A stretch of 64,000 nt of DNA from Manduca sexta (GCF_014839805.1 NC_051138.1:9546983-9610982), one strand, 5' to 3'; shown: positions 36,188 through 49,879, counted from the first letter of the stretch. Notes: a model not told the origin generated them from the sequence alone. Translations and numbers: made by a program.

Positions 36188-36727
36188 GTGCCTTATTACT
36201 ACCGCCCAGCCTTCGTGGGGGGCGACTGAGCGGTTATGCTGGGGTAACCGTGCCTTACGGCCCGGCGTTGAGCCGCCCGGATTTGATGATGACCTTCGGG
36301 CGACCGCCGGGCCGAGTCCCTAACCCTATATACAACTTAACCTATGCACGGCCTACCAGCTACAACTCCGCGGTGACCCTCTTCGGCGCATTAGGGACGG
36401 CTGCGGGCTTCCTCTGACGTTGAAGTGTCTAGTCTGCGACCGCAGCCGCCCCTGCGCGGTGCCGCCATGCGGCCCGTCTCCTATGGGGGCTCAGAAGCCC
36501 CCGCGCACCGAAGGACGCCCTCGGCGTCTACGGCAGCGTGAGGCCAACTACACATCCATCCCGGGGGTCAACCGACAAATGTGCAAAAATACACAGAAAT
36601 GCACTAGGGCGGACAGCCCCCCTGCTGCCCGCCGACGACCCCCTTTGTGGCCCCTATTAGTCGCCTCTTACGACAGGCAGGGGATACCGTGGTGGAATTC
36701 TCCAAACGCCCCCATTCCACAGGGCGG
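36188..36727 (-). mobile_element. Short retroelement (copy 2), minus orientation
   Basis: Inverted relative to copy 1 at 11420-11999 and similar over its whole length, it has the same first base (CCGCCCTGTGGAATGGGGGC, reversed here at the right edge). Its 3' end stops at GGCGGTAGTAATAAGGCAC, before the terminal segment and A tail of copy 1. The exact 17-bp duplication shows that it inserted as this 540-bp unit. Only short open frames are present. Confidence 0.8.
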
Positions 36728-37041
36728 AACTTTGACATACCTAATATTTTGACAATCAAGGATGTAATTATACAATACCGTGTAGCTACACGTACCGCCA
36801 TCTAGTTAGCTTTGGTGTAGCGCCCAAGGTCAACGCTGAAGGGCACTGGCCCCACTTCCATTCTTAAATAATAGCACTTAACATATTATAGAGAAAAAAA
36901 ACACTAACAAAAAGCAGTAAGTTGTAAAAAAACAAGAATTTACTTTCACAATTATTTTAGCAAAGCACTTTTATGGCATACAATTATGTGAAAGATACCG
37001 AATTCTCCTCACGTATTGACTATGAACGCGTAATCTATATC

Positions 37042-38097
37042 TATACTATTATATAAAGCTGAAGAGTTTGTTTGTTTGTTTGTTTGAACGCGCTAATCTC
37101 AGGAACTACCGGGCCAAACTAAAACAATCTTTTTGCGTTGGACAGCCCTTTGTTCGTGGAGTGCTATAGGCTATATATCATCACGCTATACCCAATAGGA
37201 GCGGAGCAGTAATGGCTAATCTCAGGAACTACCGGTCCAAACTGAAAAATTCTTTTTGCGTTGGATAGCCCTTTGTTCGTGGAGTGCAATAGGCTATATA
37301 TCATCACGCTATACCCAATAGGAGCGGAGCAGTAATGGCTAATTTCGGGAACTACCGATTCGAACTGAAAAAATATTTGTGTGTTGAATAGTCCTTTGTT
37401 TGTGGAGTGCTCAAAGTTATATATCATCACTATACTATTATATAAAGCTGAAGAGTTTGTTTGTTTGTTTGTTTGAACGCGCTAATCTCAGGAACTACCG
37501 GGCCAAACTAAAACAATCTTTTTGCGTTGGATAGCCCTTTGTTCGTGGAGTGCTATAGGCTATATATCATCACGCTATACCCAATAGGAGCGGAGCAGTA
37601 ATGGCTAATCTCAGGAACTACCGGTCCAAACTGAAAAATTCTTTTTGCGTTGGATAGCCCTTTGTTCGTGGAGTGCAATAGGCTATATATCATCACGCTA
37701 TACCCAATAGGAGCGGAGCAGTAATGGCTAATTTCGGGAACTACCGATTCGAACTGAAAAATTATTTTTGTGTTGAATAGTCCTTTGTTTGTGGAGTGCT
37801 CAAAGTTATATATCATCACGCTATGACTAATAGGAGCGGAGCAGTAATGGCTAATCTCAGAAACTACCGGTTTCAACTAAAAAAATCGTTTTGTGTTGGA
37901 TAGCCCTTTGTTTGTGGAGCGCTATAGGCTATATATCATCACGCTATGACCAATAGGAGCGGAGCAGTAATGGCTAATCTCAGGAACTACCGCTTTGAAC
38001 TGAAAAAAATCTTTTTGTGTTGGATAGCCCTTTGTTCCTGGAGTGCTATAGGCTCTATATCATCACGCTATGACCAATAGGAGCGGAGCAGTAATGA
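37042..38097. repeat. Nested tandem array in a Helitron-like repeat
   Basis: Basic units of about 120-125 bp begin with CTAATCTCAGGAACTACCGG and end with AATAGGAGCGGAGCAGTAATGG; eight can be counted. A larger block of 389 bp, starting TATACTATTATATAAAGCTG and (TTTG)n, is itself duplicated (37042-37430 and 37431-37819). Units of one block match the corresponding unit of the other block better than their neighbours, so the block duplication came after the unit amplification. Open frames across the array simply reflect the repeat and are not genes. Confidence 0.8.
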
Positions 38098-38215
38098 AAC
38101 ATGTTGCAAAAACGGGGAAAAATTATTCGTTTTGAGAGCTTCTGTTGCGTGCGCTGCGTAAACGGTTAAAGTTATGCAACAATGATGTATGACGGAATTG
38201 TTCCTCTTAAAGAGT

Positions 38216-38432
38216 TCTAAAAAATATATTATAAAACAAAGTCCCCCGCTGCATCTGTCTGCCTGAACGTGTTAAACTCAAAAACTACCCATCGTATTAA
38301 GATGAAATTTGGTATGGAGACAGTTTGAGACCCTGGGAAGAACATAGGCTCCCGGGAAACTACTACTTTTATAACGGAAAACTTTAGCCTGAAAAACTTT
38401 ATAACGCGGGCGGAGCCGCGGGCAAAAGCTAG
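38216..38432 (+). mobile_element. Helitron-like short element
   Basis: It begins TCTAAAAAATATATTATAAA and ends GCGGGCGGAGCCGCGGGC, AAAAGCTAG, then T. It shares TTTGGTATGGAGACAGTTTG with 36001-36150. The features fit a 217-bp Helitron-like element, though the 5' flanking base is T rather than A. Confidence 0.55.
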
Positions 38433-38892
38433 TATTTTAATACGACGCACGCAAAAACATATTATTCATTTATTCTTTCGGGAGTGTTATAAATTTCCTT
38501 CCCACTTATTCCTTTATACTTAACCGATGGAGACAAATAAGATTCCAAACGAAATTTACGGACTATGTGATATGTTTGAATATTGTTTGCCCAATTTTGC
38601 GTGACTATAAAAGGTTTTTATATGTATTTCGGCATATAAATATAAAAACAATGTTATTATAGATGTCGTATACTCTATACAAATAATATTTAAAGGTATC
38701 TTATTACTGATCAAAATAAGTATTTTTTTTAATTTAGTAAATACTTACGTTCTCATGGGACTTGTATTTACGTTAACTTCTTAATATGGATTTAAAACTA
38801 AAGTTTACTTTTGTTTTTTTAATCGCCTGAGTCCTAACCCATTGATACTAGTCGCAAAAGTGTGCCGTTAGTTCTAAAAAAAAAAAAAAAAA

Positions 38893-38936
38893 TTCACGTC
38901 GAATTGATAACCTCCTCCTTTTTTTGAAGTCGGTTA
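38893..38936 (-). repeat. 44-bp repeat end, reverse copy
   Basis: Identical in reverse complement to 33431-33474; an A run lies on its left side. It marks another copy of the same repeat end in opposite orientation. Confidence 0.85.
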
Positions 38937-39440
38937 AAAAAGACTATCTCCGACATTAACAAATGTATGAGCAATTTTATAAAAAAAATCCCGAAGTCGG
39001 TAAACTGTTGGCTAGCATAAGATTAATAATTTTAACAAACTAAATTAAAACGGAAATTTCCAGACAGTAAGTAAAGTAATAGTAATAAATGAATATTTTA
39101 ATTTAATAAGTTTAAAATAAGTTAGTTACATCTTATAAAGTTAGCTATGTTAAGTATATACTTAAGTTTACTAATACTAAACTAGCATTATGATTGTAGG
39201 AGGCGAAAGGATAATCTTATCTTTACCTTGACAAACTTCATTTAGTCTGAACAATATATTAAACTGTCTATATAGTTTTATTTACAAATTGAAGTAATTC
39301 ATGTGGAAACAAATGTGTAGGTAATATGCAATGATTTATTTCTGACAATGTTCCATATTAATCATTATTATTTGAAAAGTGATAAATCTGCGAAAAAACT
39401 TTTTGATAAAGTTGCATAATTTTCATCTTCTTAGTTCTCA

Positions 39441-39735
39441 TCCTGCGGACATTCGTCTCGGCAGTCCGTTCCACAACCAACTAGGCTATCGCTGCTTTTC
39501 TAAAGATTATATGTGTATTCTTTGAGAATTATCGCTTGCTTTAACGGTGAAGGAAAAACATCGTGAAGAAACCTGCATACCGGAGAAATTCTCCATAGGA
39601 ATTTTCGAGGGTGTGTGAAGTCTACCAATCCACACTAGGTCAGCGTGGTGGATTAAGGCCTAATCCCTCTCAGTAGTAGAGGAGGCCCGTGCCCAACAGT
39701 GGGACAGTACCTACAGTCATATAATACAGGACTGA
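39441..39735 (+). mobile_element. tRNA-derived SINE with inverted head
   Basis: The body (39500-39735; TTATCGCTTGCTTTAACGGTG, CCTCTCAGTAGTAG) is in plus orientation, but the tRNA-like head (39441-39499; GCAGTCCGTTCCACAACCAA) is in minus orientation and joins the linker CTAAAGATTATATG directly. At 4328-9106 head and body have the same orientation. An inverted 5' segment is what twin priming produces in elements moved by LINE machinery. Confidence 0.7.
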
Positions 39736-42688
39736 TATGAGTTCTCATCTACTTACATTCAAATATTGCAATGTGTTTGAAGTTTCACTTACTTTTCGAT
39801 TGAATGCTGACGGCATGGGTTTTAAAGTTTATGCAACGGGACGGCTTTGGAAACATTTGAATATTCTGTAGAAACCAGATATCACACTCCGGTCAATTAA
39901 TAAACACGAGCGAGTAGTACTTTTACAAAGTTTTCTATTTAATTCACTAGAAATGTTCACACAGAGGCGAGGATATAATAGAATAGTCTAGTAATCTCGG
40001 TCACATCACGAGCTTCTTGTCTCCCTTTGACCACATTTGAGGCTGAAAATTAGTAAGGCATGAAATAGCTTCGAAATGATTTTGATAAATTCACGCCTGA
40101 TCTGTGCGAATAAAGTTTTATCTCATGCCAATAGCTATTTGTAGATGATACAAGGAACTGAGCGGTCTATATGTTATATAATACTATATGTCCACTAGGC
40201 AATAGGTAGACTTAATTTGTGGCGCAACACGTCAAGCACAACAAACTTGGCTACGTGCGAGGTTAGTTTAGTGCGCAACACGACGCCCACCATGTGTATA
40301 TCCGTATATTAGTTATACGGATGCCGTGATGAACTGGTTTGTAATTGTTTTTTTAACATGCTCACATATCTAGCAATATATTATTAATAAATTTTCCTCC
40401 AAATCGACCACACCACAAATACAGGGTGTATTAATATTATTTACCATCCATCGTCGCCCTTTAAAAATTTACCAAGTAGTTTCAGCAGAAAAAGTTATTA
40501 CCGATTATTTATAAGTCTTTGTTACGACAAATGAAAACAAAAATAAGGAAAAAGGTAGTTCGAAAGTTACTTAAACTTCTTTGTTTTAAACTGAGTCAAC
40601 AGATTCAACAAATTTAATTTTTTATTTCATTTCCGCATTGGAGCTGTAAACGATAAAGTAGGTTATTTTATAACGCAATACTTTTATAAAATTTTCCGTT
40701 AATGCAAATATATTTTTGGCTAACACTATATTTTCCCTCCCCCGACCACTTATAATCATTTCGCACCCCGCGGGATATAATTTATGTTTGTAATGTACTG
40801 GATGTCTCAGTAGTCAAAGTTACGTTAATGATGAGTTGTGTATTCATCCGCCAAGTTTGAATTTAGAGAAATTCGCTGCCCGGGGCATGGGCCCTGGCCC
40901 ATCTGTGTCGTCTCTCGCTTTGATGTGACGTGGCAGGCGTGTAATTAAAAGCTGTGCATTGGGACCATTACTTCCTATGGCACACGCATTGGACTTTCGG
41001 ATCAGCAAACCTGTAGGCTATGTCCGTATTACAAATTAAATTGCATTTGTATATAGGTGGCTAGATACGTTAAGATTTTTTTTGTGGTTCTGTTAGTTAA
41101 CTACACTGCCCATTAAAACCCAATGTACCAAAAGAAACAAACGTGCTGCTAACCTGAAAATTAATTTATAAACATTAGTGAAAAGTGGTAAATAAACTTA
41201 TATTTTTTCCGTTGAACCCAGATCCGATACAGCTGAATGGTCTGTGTTTAGTATTCTTATTTATTAGTATTCTTATTTATTTTGTAATACAAAAAATACA
41301 AAAAAAATACAAAAAACCAATATTCATTTATCTCTCTATCAATTTTTCGCCTTTTTAAAGATCCTTTTAAACGATCAAAAATGTATATAATGTATTGTAT
41401 TTTACAGGACAGAGATGCGCTCCGCACGTCGTTGTTTTTAAAGAGCGCCAGACCCACCATTAAACACAACGTAGTTCGCTCGTAGCTCAATTTATAACAT
41501 CCAGAGCGTGCAAATACTGCGCCCGTGTGATGCTGCGCTTGAATCCGGAATAGAAACAGTTTTGCGAGCAAAATAATGTAGTTATCTGAGCAAACCATGA
41601 GTTCTGAATGTTGTGATAGCGGTCAGTTTAGTTAAGCTAATTATGTTTTTTATTAGTAGTATTTCTTTTTTCACAATGTTATGAAAGTAATAGATGCTAG
41701 ATGCTTATATTTTGACCTCACAGTTTCATTGGTATATAAGATTGCTAGATTGTTATGGTCCTATCACACAAAAACCGAGACAAATATGAAATACCGTGTA
41801 AGGATGTAACCCGCAGACTCCTACTTTCCCGCGCAGCCAGAAATTATTTCTCACAATCACGGGATGACCGCATGAGTCATTACGACAAATCATAATGTGC
41901 AAATCGACATTGTTTTAAAATATATCATTTAGAGTAAAGCGTTATTGTAAAACGTTTGAAACAATTACAGTTAATGTTGGAGATCGGGTTGTTTAAATGC
42001 CTATTACATGTGCAGCTCGTGCTTAAAGATTTTGGACCCGTGCCCGTAACCTGATTTATCAGAACAGAAATAGAAAATATCATTGGCGATTACGGAAATT
42101 ATTTAGTCTGAATAAAATTGAAGGTACTTTATTTGGCAGCCGCCCAAAGTTAGCCGCTCGTTTTGTTTGTCGCTCTAATTTTTATTTACCCTAATGTTTA
42201 AATTCCCTTATAACAAAGTTAGCCATTCGTAACCTTTGGACCTTTAAAATATTTACAGATTTCATTTTCATGGCTTAATTTATTTATTTTATTGATATAC
42301 CTAGTCATTTGGCAAAGAATGGTTTCCCGGCAATACTAAACTATCTAAAATGGCCGACTTTACTTAATTATCTTGCTATAACGGGACCACTAATGCTGTG
42401 AACCATAAAGTTCAGACATTCGCGCTCTAAACACCTCCATATAACATTAAAGCGATGCAATGTGACAATGCAACAATAAAATAGACCAACATAGCGTCTT
42501 ACCATTTTCGCGTAGAATATACAGAGAGTGAACCTTGGGGTGCCTGGCAAAGTATAGCACGTTCCTCTAATATACCCGGTATTAAAATGTGAAAGTAGTA
42601 GACAAATAATTAATTTCATTATCTATGACTGTTTTACATTTATAATCAGGAGGCCCAATTCCGTCTACGGGAATATATGTCTTTTGGA
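39736..42688. other. Non-coding stretch
   Basis: No supported gene. A GC-richer patch at 40870-41000 (GCCCGGGGCATGGGCCCTGG) has no long frame. A 113-codon minus-strand frame at 41257-41598 has no recognisable motif and ends in low-complexity residues. Confidence 0.45.
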
Positions 42689-42803
42689 AATTACTGGGGT
42701 TTTAATGGAAGGACAGCTTGGTAGCCTTAAAGGTAAAAGTCTCAAAAAACCCTATTTCTCTATACGGCTACCAAGGTGTCCTTCGATTAGAACGCCCGTA
42801 ATT
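42689..42803. repeat. Long hairpin, 38-bp arms
   Basis: The arms 42689-42726 and 42766-42803 pair in 33 of 38 positions around a 39-base loop. The arms are GC-richer than the flanks and carry AAGGACA and TTGGTAGCC. It could be a small fold-back element or a small-RNA precursor; sequence alone does not decide. Confidence 0.55.
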
Positions 42804-45800
42804 GCAAACAGATGGATTCGCCCCTGTAAAAGGAATAGGGTTCCCTGGTTATAATTTTGAAAATATATAAGTCCTTAATGAAAAACTAAAGTGTATACCG
42901 TGGTGTCACTAAAATTTTTATGGATTTTTCCAATTACGGCATAATAAAAAATAATATAGATTATAGGCTAAATTAAAATAAAGATAGAATAGGTCTCTAT
43001 CTATTAATGCTTTTTAAAACTTTTGAAATATGAAGATTCTCGGCTTGGTTATTTGGTACCTAAATGGCGTGGATATATCCGTGTAATGTGCAGCAACATT
43101 AACTCTCGCCTATGCTTGGATGGATGGCTAATCATCGTGCAAATGACAAAACATTACCAGATATTGATGCGTCATGTAGGTCTTAGGGCGGTTATTATTC
43201 TATAAAGACATGCTTTTATCACATAGAGGTAAGTAGATTCAATTGTTAAAATAACATTGCACTAGATAGTTTCTAAGAATAAGTAAGTATAGGTAACGGA
43301 GTTTACTTAAATAAAATTTCAAAGTGAAAAGGATACGTCTTTTCTTTTTTTAACATCACATACCTATGTGCAATATTACGAAACTATCAAATCAAGGCTA
43401 CCTCGTGTAAGAGGTATTTTACAGCCAGTTGGGCCTAATTTTATTTTGTCTGGAGCACCTTACGGCCTCTTTGAATTGTCCATTAGGGTTGTAAAAACCG
43501 TCTGGAAATACTAAGAGTCTCTCTGAAGTAATTATTTTATTGTAGACCGAAATAAACGTCTTGCAGTTTTACAGTCTTAAGTTTGACACAGTCATCTTTA
43601 TTGTGAGAGTTTTTAGCCGCCGCTCCATCAATGGCCTCATCAAGTCCAAGCCTGGATAAAAAATATATAACTTAGAAAATTACACCTGATTAAGAGACAT
43701 TTTTTTTATCATCAGTATTCTCATATATAATATTTAAAAATAGTCACAGTTGTGCATATAAAGTTATAATTATTTTTCACTTTTATATTCAGAGAGATTA
43801 AAATTTATTTTATGGATACATTTTAACTTAGGTTTGAAAAATTTGCCCGAAATAATTTACATGTTTCACGAAAAAAAGTATCACATCATCATTCTTTTAT
43901 TATAATATATTATATTTATACGAATAAATTCTTAAAAACTAAACTTCTCATCTTATTATTTTCTAAAGAATTTCTCAGCGCCTGATAATATAAACTTCGT
44001 AAATATTCCAGAAAGCATAACATGAACAATGGTTATAGCTACAATCTCAGGGCTGAAATAGCATCATTGCAACAGAGGCAATTCTTTTTTATTCTTTGTA
44101 AATTTAGTGAGCCGGCGTAGGCGAGGTGACAATAAAAGAATCCGAGATGGATTCCCGTGCCCACTGAAGCATACTTTTGCAAATACGGGTAATGTCTGCG
44201 CTCGAGTCATTTGCGGGTTATTCAAATTTCGTTTTTATCCTGATTTTTCACTATATCTCCATATGAATTGATGATTTCTTTTTTCAACACATGTAGATTG
44301 TAGGGTCGTAAAAAGCTTTTTTACTGTTGTAACTACATAACATAGCTTTGAAATGGATTAAGTTAGTCTAAATATTAAACATTTTGTACGAAGCTATAAC
44401 GTGCAATAATGATCCTGGCTAAGGTATGGAAGGCAAAGATAATGGTAATACATATTGCTTCTGAAATTAACAGAAGGCCTTGGATTGTTTCCTCAACGGG
44501 TAGGTAAAAGAGTAGACGTTGGTAGAGATCTGGAGATGTCTAAGTCTTAAGTAATGTTACGTAGCGTTAACATCATTAAGTTAGGTATCCCACAGACATT
44601 ATTTTGTGAAATAAGATTTTTTTCTCTTAATTCAATATACGATATGACATTAGCGACTATAAAGCATTTTCGATCACGGAATTGAGCTGCTCGTATATTT
44701 CACAACAACCAACCGAACCTCCTATAGACTTGTCCAATACAGAAGCAAACAGTAAAATATATTTACTGTACTTGGTACAGCCCTAGATGGATAATTACAC
44801 AACCCAGTAATTCTCACTCTCTCATATAATCTTGGTGCACTTTTAAATACTTCTACAGGCTTTATAGGATTCGAAAGCTATATATGACACACAAGAACAA
44901 TTAATCTTGGCGCGTTCAGAATGTTTAATTGTAGCAATAAATTGGCCTTATTGGCTTATGGAACGTGTAATGCAGTGCGAGGTACACGACACAGGATTTT
45001 GTTTATTATACCAGGACGCGACGTCACGTAGCAAAGTTGGTAAAGGCATACGTGTATAAAGGGATTTAATAAGTTTATTCAAAGAACGTACCCGCTATTC
45101 AAGCCCTCACCATTATTACAAAACAAACAGCCAATGCAGCCAGGACACTCACTCATCGCTTTGTATGCGTCGTCCCAATATATGTATTATAACAGGGAGA
45201 AAGTCTAACGCGATATCGAGCACAAATTCCAGACTCCGGGCTAATATTGCGCAGAAAAACAAAATATCACTGCCCGACCCGGTACCTGAGAGCAATGCCC
45301 GTACTGTGCACGCAATACAACGACGCCAGCGAGGCAATCAATTACAATTATTTTGTTCAAATACTGTTTTATCTTCGTCATATTTTAGTTACATTAAAGA
45401 TACTGCAGTGAATAGCATATATATTCGTAAGCTTTATCGACCTTGTTCATTACCCAGCAAGTTACTTTGGAGCTTAAATAAAACCTACTTTCAATCCCAC
45501 AAGTTACTTCATAGCTACAAATACTAGTTATGTTGAAAATGATTCTTGTCTCAAATATTACATAGCGCAATAGACAATAACGGGAAAAGCAATAATTAAC
45601 ATAACTTTCCCGAGCACATGAAAAAGAATGAAGTCTTTCGGAGTATCCAATTAAAGCGTTAGCTCTTTTATTGTTGTAATATGTTCGACTTTCGTGTTTA
45701 CTTAACACATATCAATACCAAAAATACTTAAATTATATGAATTATATAGACAGATTAGGCACGATCTATTGCACGAGGACTTTTTCAATTAACTTTATCT

Positions 45801-48800
45801 GCAGCATGTTAATTCAAATTTTGGTATAATAATAAATTATTATTTTTCATACGATATTTCTTCTTGATATTGTTAAAGCATACAATTAAAAAAATACACT
45901 TCTGTAATGGAATTAAGAAGCCATAACACAGGTTTTTGAATATTAAGATTTTATTTAAGCTAACTCTAATTGTTGTGATATTTTTTTCTGGTTACTCAAC
46001 AAATTGACGAGGACAAAATAAATAATTGCTCCACGATACTAACTTAAAGAGTAGAAGTATGAGTGACAAAACTGAATAATTTTTATGAGTTACGAAATGT
46101 GTCAGTCATTAGAACACCGAAAATACTATTTTTATATTATGGGTTGACAATCATCAACACAATTGTGGCACCTTGGGCCGTAGACAGATGTTTTTACAAT
46201 CTTTAACACTAATAGAAACAAAAATGTGTACAGAAATAACATATCCTATAGATATAACATTATCTACCGATAAGAGAAATACCTCATCGTTGTGTCAACT
46301 CTCCCACAGAAATAAGGATGTGTTGTCAGTTTAAATAAAATGGTTAGGTAAGTATTAGGTAGGAGGAGGTATGTTCGGAAATCCAAGTCATCATGCGAAA
46401 CCCACAGGGAGAATGACAACAGGTAAAGCTGGATCATTCAAACCATAGACCATAATAATATTGTGTATAATACGAATCTACTACTTAAAAACTTCTTATA
46501 CAAAACAATAATCGTGTAAATTATTTTAAGATATATATTTATTTGACCTAGTGCGATTATATATAGGTACTTCTAAAACTGCAAGCGAAAAACATAATTA
46601 TACAACAACATATTAGTATCCACAATATATTATTTAAAATAAACAAATATGAAGCAGTTTCCGACCTTTGCTTGCATCACTTAAATTTTGCGGCGTGATA
46701 AAATCAACGTATAATTTGAATCGAAATGCTATTGTTTAAAATAAATTAGATTCCCCACGAGAGTAATTATTTAGGTTCTGAATACCTGTTTTGCAAATAT
46801 CAAGTTTATGCATAATATTCTGTATATTTTTGCCAATTTACAGACAGAAAAAATAAATATAAGAAGAAAAATAATGAGACTCAATTATTGAGTAAAGCAC
46901 AATAATATAGTTAACATTGCAGTCGTACCTAGAAACATTGACACTAGCCAGTAGGTGACGATTTAATTCTTAAAACATTTTACTAAAATAAAATATGGCT
47001 CCATGATATCCTGAATTTACAAACATGGTTATCTACGTTGTTGCTAATAAAATATACGAACGCCGAGATCAAAGAAAACTTAAAAAATATGGACTACTTT
47101 TAAAAGTGGCTGGAAGTTTTCTAAAATATGAATGGGAAATACACTATGTCATAGCGTCAAGTTCTAAAAGATCTCCGACTCCTCGCCAACATTTTTTAAG
47201 GTCATGGGTATTTAAGGCAATTTTACACTGTGTCCACCACCAATATAGATGCCAACCGGCTCTAATATCGAATTAATACGTAGAAAAATTGAATATGTTA
47301 TTTAAATGGCTGCTGAGTTATTTAATAATCCAACATATTACAACGGAAATGTGTTCAATATAATCATTAAGACAGATAAAAGTGTAAGCTTTACGACACG
47401 GAAGTGGGTTACAAGAATTGTTTATGTATCGGTCATGGTGCGTGTTTTGTTTTATTAAATGTATCCTACATACCGATGCTGTTTTTGATTGACAAATAAG
47501 GCCGTGTCGGAAATAAGGTCCACAGGGAGAATTCGCATCAGAAAGTATCGTAAAAAGTACTTAGTCGATAAAATTTCTAAAGACAGTACTATGCTTTATT
47601 GTGGTTTTACAGTATTGTGGCATATGATGCCTAGCTTGAATGTATTCACTATTAATATTCGAGAAATGTTTGTAAATATCTACACAAATACAATTGTCTA
47701 TTATACTTATTTGGAGAAATTTAGAGGATAGCTTAACTACACAAATATGTAGGGGGGTATACATACTACCTTATACAGGAAAGCTGCTTTAGTAAACGGG
47801 CAAAACTAACCAGCCTGCAAACAGTTTTATAAAAAGTGGCTATAAATTTATATCCATTTATGGATTTAGCGTAGCGATACAGTTTATATACCTAAGGCTT
47901 TCAGTTGTTGATGACTTTTCCAAGAATCTTAGCTAGACTAAATCATCTAGGTTTGACTATGTATCATTAATTATATTAAAAATCTCAACTGAAAAAAGAT
48001 TAGAAATATAAAAAAAGTAATTGCAAAACATATAACACCCTATACGTAGCTGTTGTTCTGCGTTCTAAAATCTTCAATCTAAAAGTTAATATGAATTAGA
48101 ACATTTCAAAAAGCCTGTAACTTTTAGTATCTGAAGGCAAGATAAAAAATTCTTCCGCGGGTTTACGGTATCTAAAGAATTTATGATTAACCTTTTCCTT
48201 TGTCCTGCCTGGAAGAGCTTATAGCGGTCGAATGAACACGTACAATCATTAGAGCGGGATCACCTGGAGACTAGTCGCAATCTATCCACGTCCGATCAGC
48301 CACCGCACGCTCATTTACAATGATACCTAAACTGATAATGACCAGATACATCAAGGCTCAAATGTTTATTAATTACCTGATAATGATCTTAGTATGTACG
48401 GTGCGATATTACTGCTAGAAAGATTGCGTATTGTTCTTTAACAAATGCTAGTCACCATATTTTATATTATTAAAATAATTTATATTAAACTAAATAAATA
48501 TTTAAACAGTATGAATTAATTATCACGTTAAATTAAAAGGTCTGCGTTTGATGTGTTTAGATCAACGAAGATTGTACGTACAATAGCGAAAGTCTATTTT
48601 CAACAAAATGTGACAATCTTGACACAAAGAAATTTCATTAGCTGTTAAAGGCATTTACTTAAGGTTTTTACTAGGAAGATAAAATTTTAACAAGCGATAA
48701 TATAAATAATAAAGAATATTACATTTTAATATTTCATTATATGCTGCAAGTTAAGACTAAACAATCATGTTGTTATTGATGAGCTCTACGCCTGTCTACA

Positions 48801-49655
48801 AACAATAGCAACATCATATTATATAACATATATTATCATTTACAAGTTCCAAATGATTGCCTTGAACTGTGTGTTTTGCCTTCTGTGAAATTGAAACATA
48901 TATTCAAATGAAACTACATAAAATAAGTAAAAACAAAAATAGTTATCAAATGATGCAGAATAACAATAGTAATTATCACATATTAACCACAACCACATAA
49001 GTAATATTTTTACAACCTTAAGCATCATCTATCGAAATAAATATAAGTTTGGAAGAAAATAAAAGAAAGACAAATAATATCTATCTTAGATCCAATGTAA
49101 CTTTGTTTACGAAACTGTTATGACGTTATCTCGTTACATTGTTTCGGATATTGTTTCGTATTCATTTTTTATACCATAAGTTATTTATGGTATAGAAAAA
49201 CATGTCATTTTATATCTTCATCTAATTACTCCAATGTGGAATCGACACAACACACTTTCGCAACCAGGCTGCAGGAACGATTTTGGCTAGACTTTATGAT
49301 TAGACGCTCTCCCGAAGTAAACCCTCTCTACTGTTTAGAATCCTGGTAAGATCATATCGAAAGAACCCATACAATGTGTTGCCTTACCTGAAAATTAAGA
49401 CTTAAACTTACCAATCCACAGCGTACTGCACATAGAGAGAAATTAAATTATACAAATATTTTGTAATTGAATATCTAATAATCGGGTAAGTATTATCTTA
49501 AATGAAAAATGAATAATTTTACAACAGACAAATATCCCCAGAAGATAGGACATTTTCATTTAGTATATACAAGTTATAATCGATACAAATACAGCCCACC
49601 AAGGGTAAAAGGATAATAAACATCCTTTATATGAACATCAGAAACCAACAGTTTT
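42804..49655. other. Long AT-rich stretch without a recognised gene
   Basis: Many short frames but none with protein-like features or matched splice signals. A partial palindrome around 49167-49195 (TTATACCATAA/TTATGGTATA) is present. It reads as intron or intergenic DNA. Confidence 0.5.
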
Positions 49656-49879
49656 TATCTGTTTGTATGTCTATGTTTATCTTTTATTTGCCTGTTTGTC
49701 TGTATGTTTATATACATACCACGCAGAAATACTGGATGAAATTGAATGCAGTTTTCACAAATGTATTGCTAGTGATTGAACTTAAAATATAGATTCCATT
49801 TTAGCCAGGAAAATATAAAGCAGAACTTTTAGTCCAGAAATAAAAATTCACTCGGGTGGAGCCGCGACAAAAAAACTAG
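49656..49879 (+). mobile_element. Helitron-like 3' part, decayed
   Basis: Diverged sequence ends ACTCGGGTGGAGCCGCGAC, AAAAAAACTAG, then T. The GC-rich segment is a weaker fold-back than at 36121 and 38402. The 5' end is not clear. Confidence 0.45.

Noticed and set aside
37164..37876. Two minus-strand frames with repeated SEISHYCSAPI motifs
   Set aside because: The repeats mirror the DNA tandem array; the frames stay open because the unit lengths happen to be divisible by three.
33697..38097. Tandem repeats considered as a CRISPR array
   Set aside because: Units are long and contiguous without unique spacers, and the window is eukaryotic.
41257..41598. 113-codon minus-strand frame
   Set aside because: No motif, a low-complexity start on the plus side, and typical AT-rich composition; likely chance.
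42689..42803. Calling a microRNA gene outright
   Set aside because: A hairpin shape alone is not enough; miniature elements look the same.
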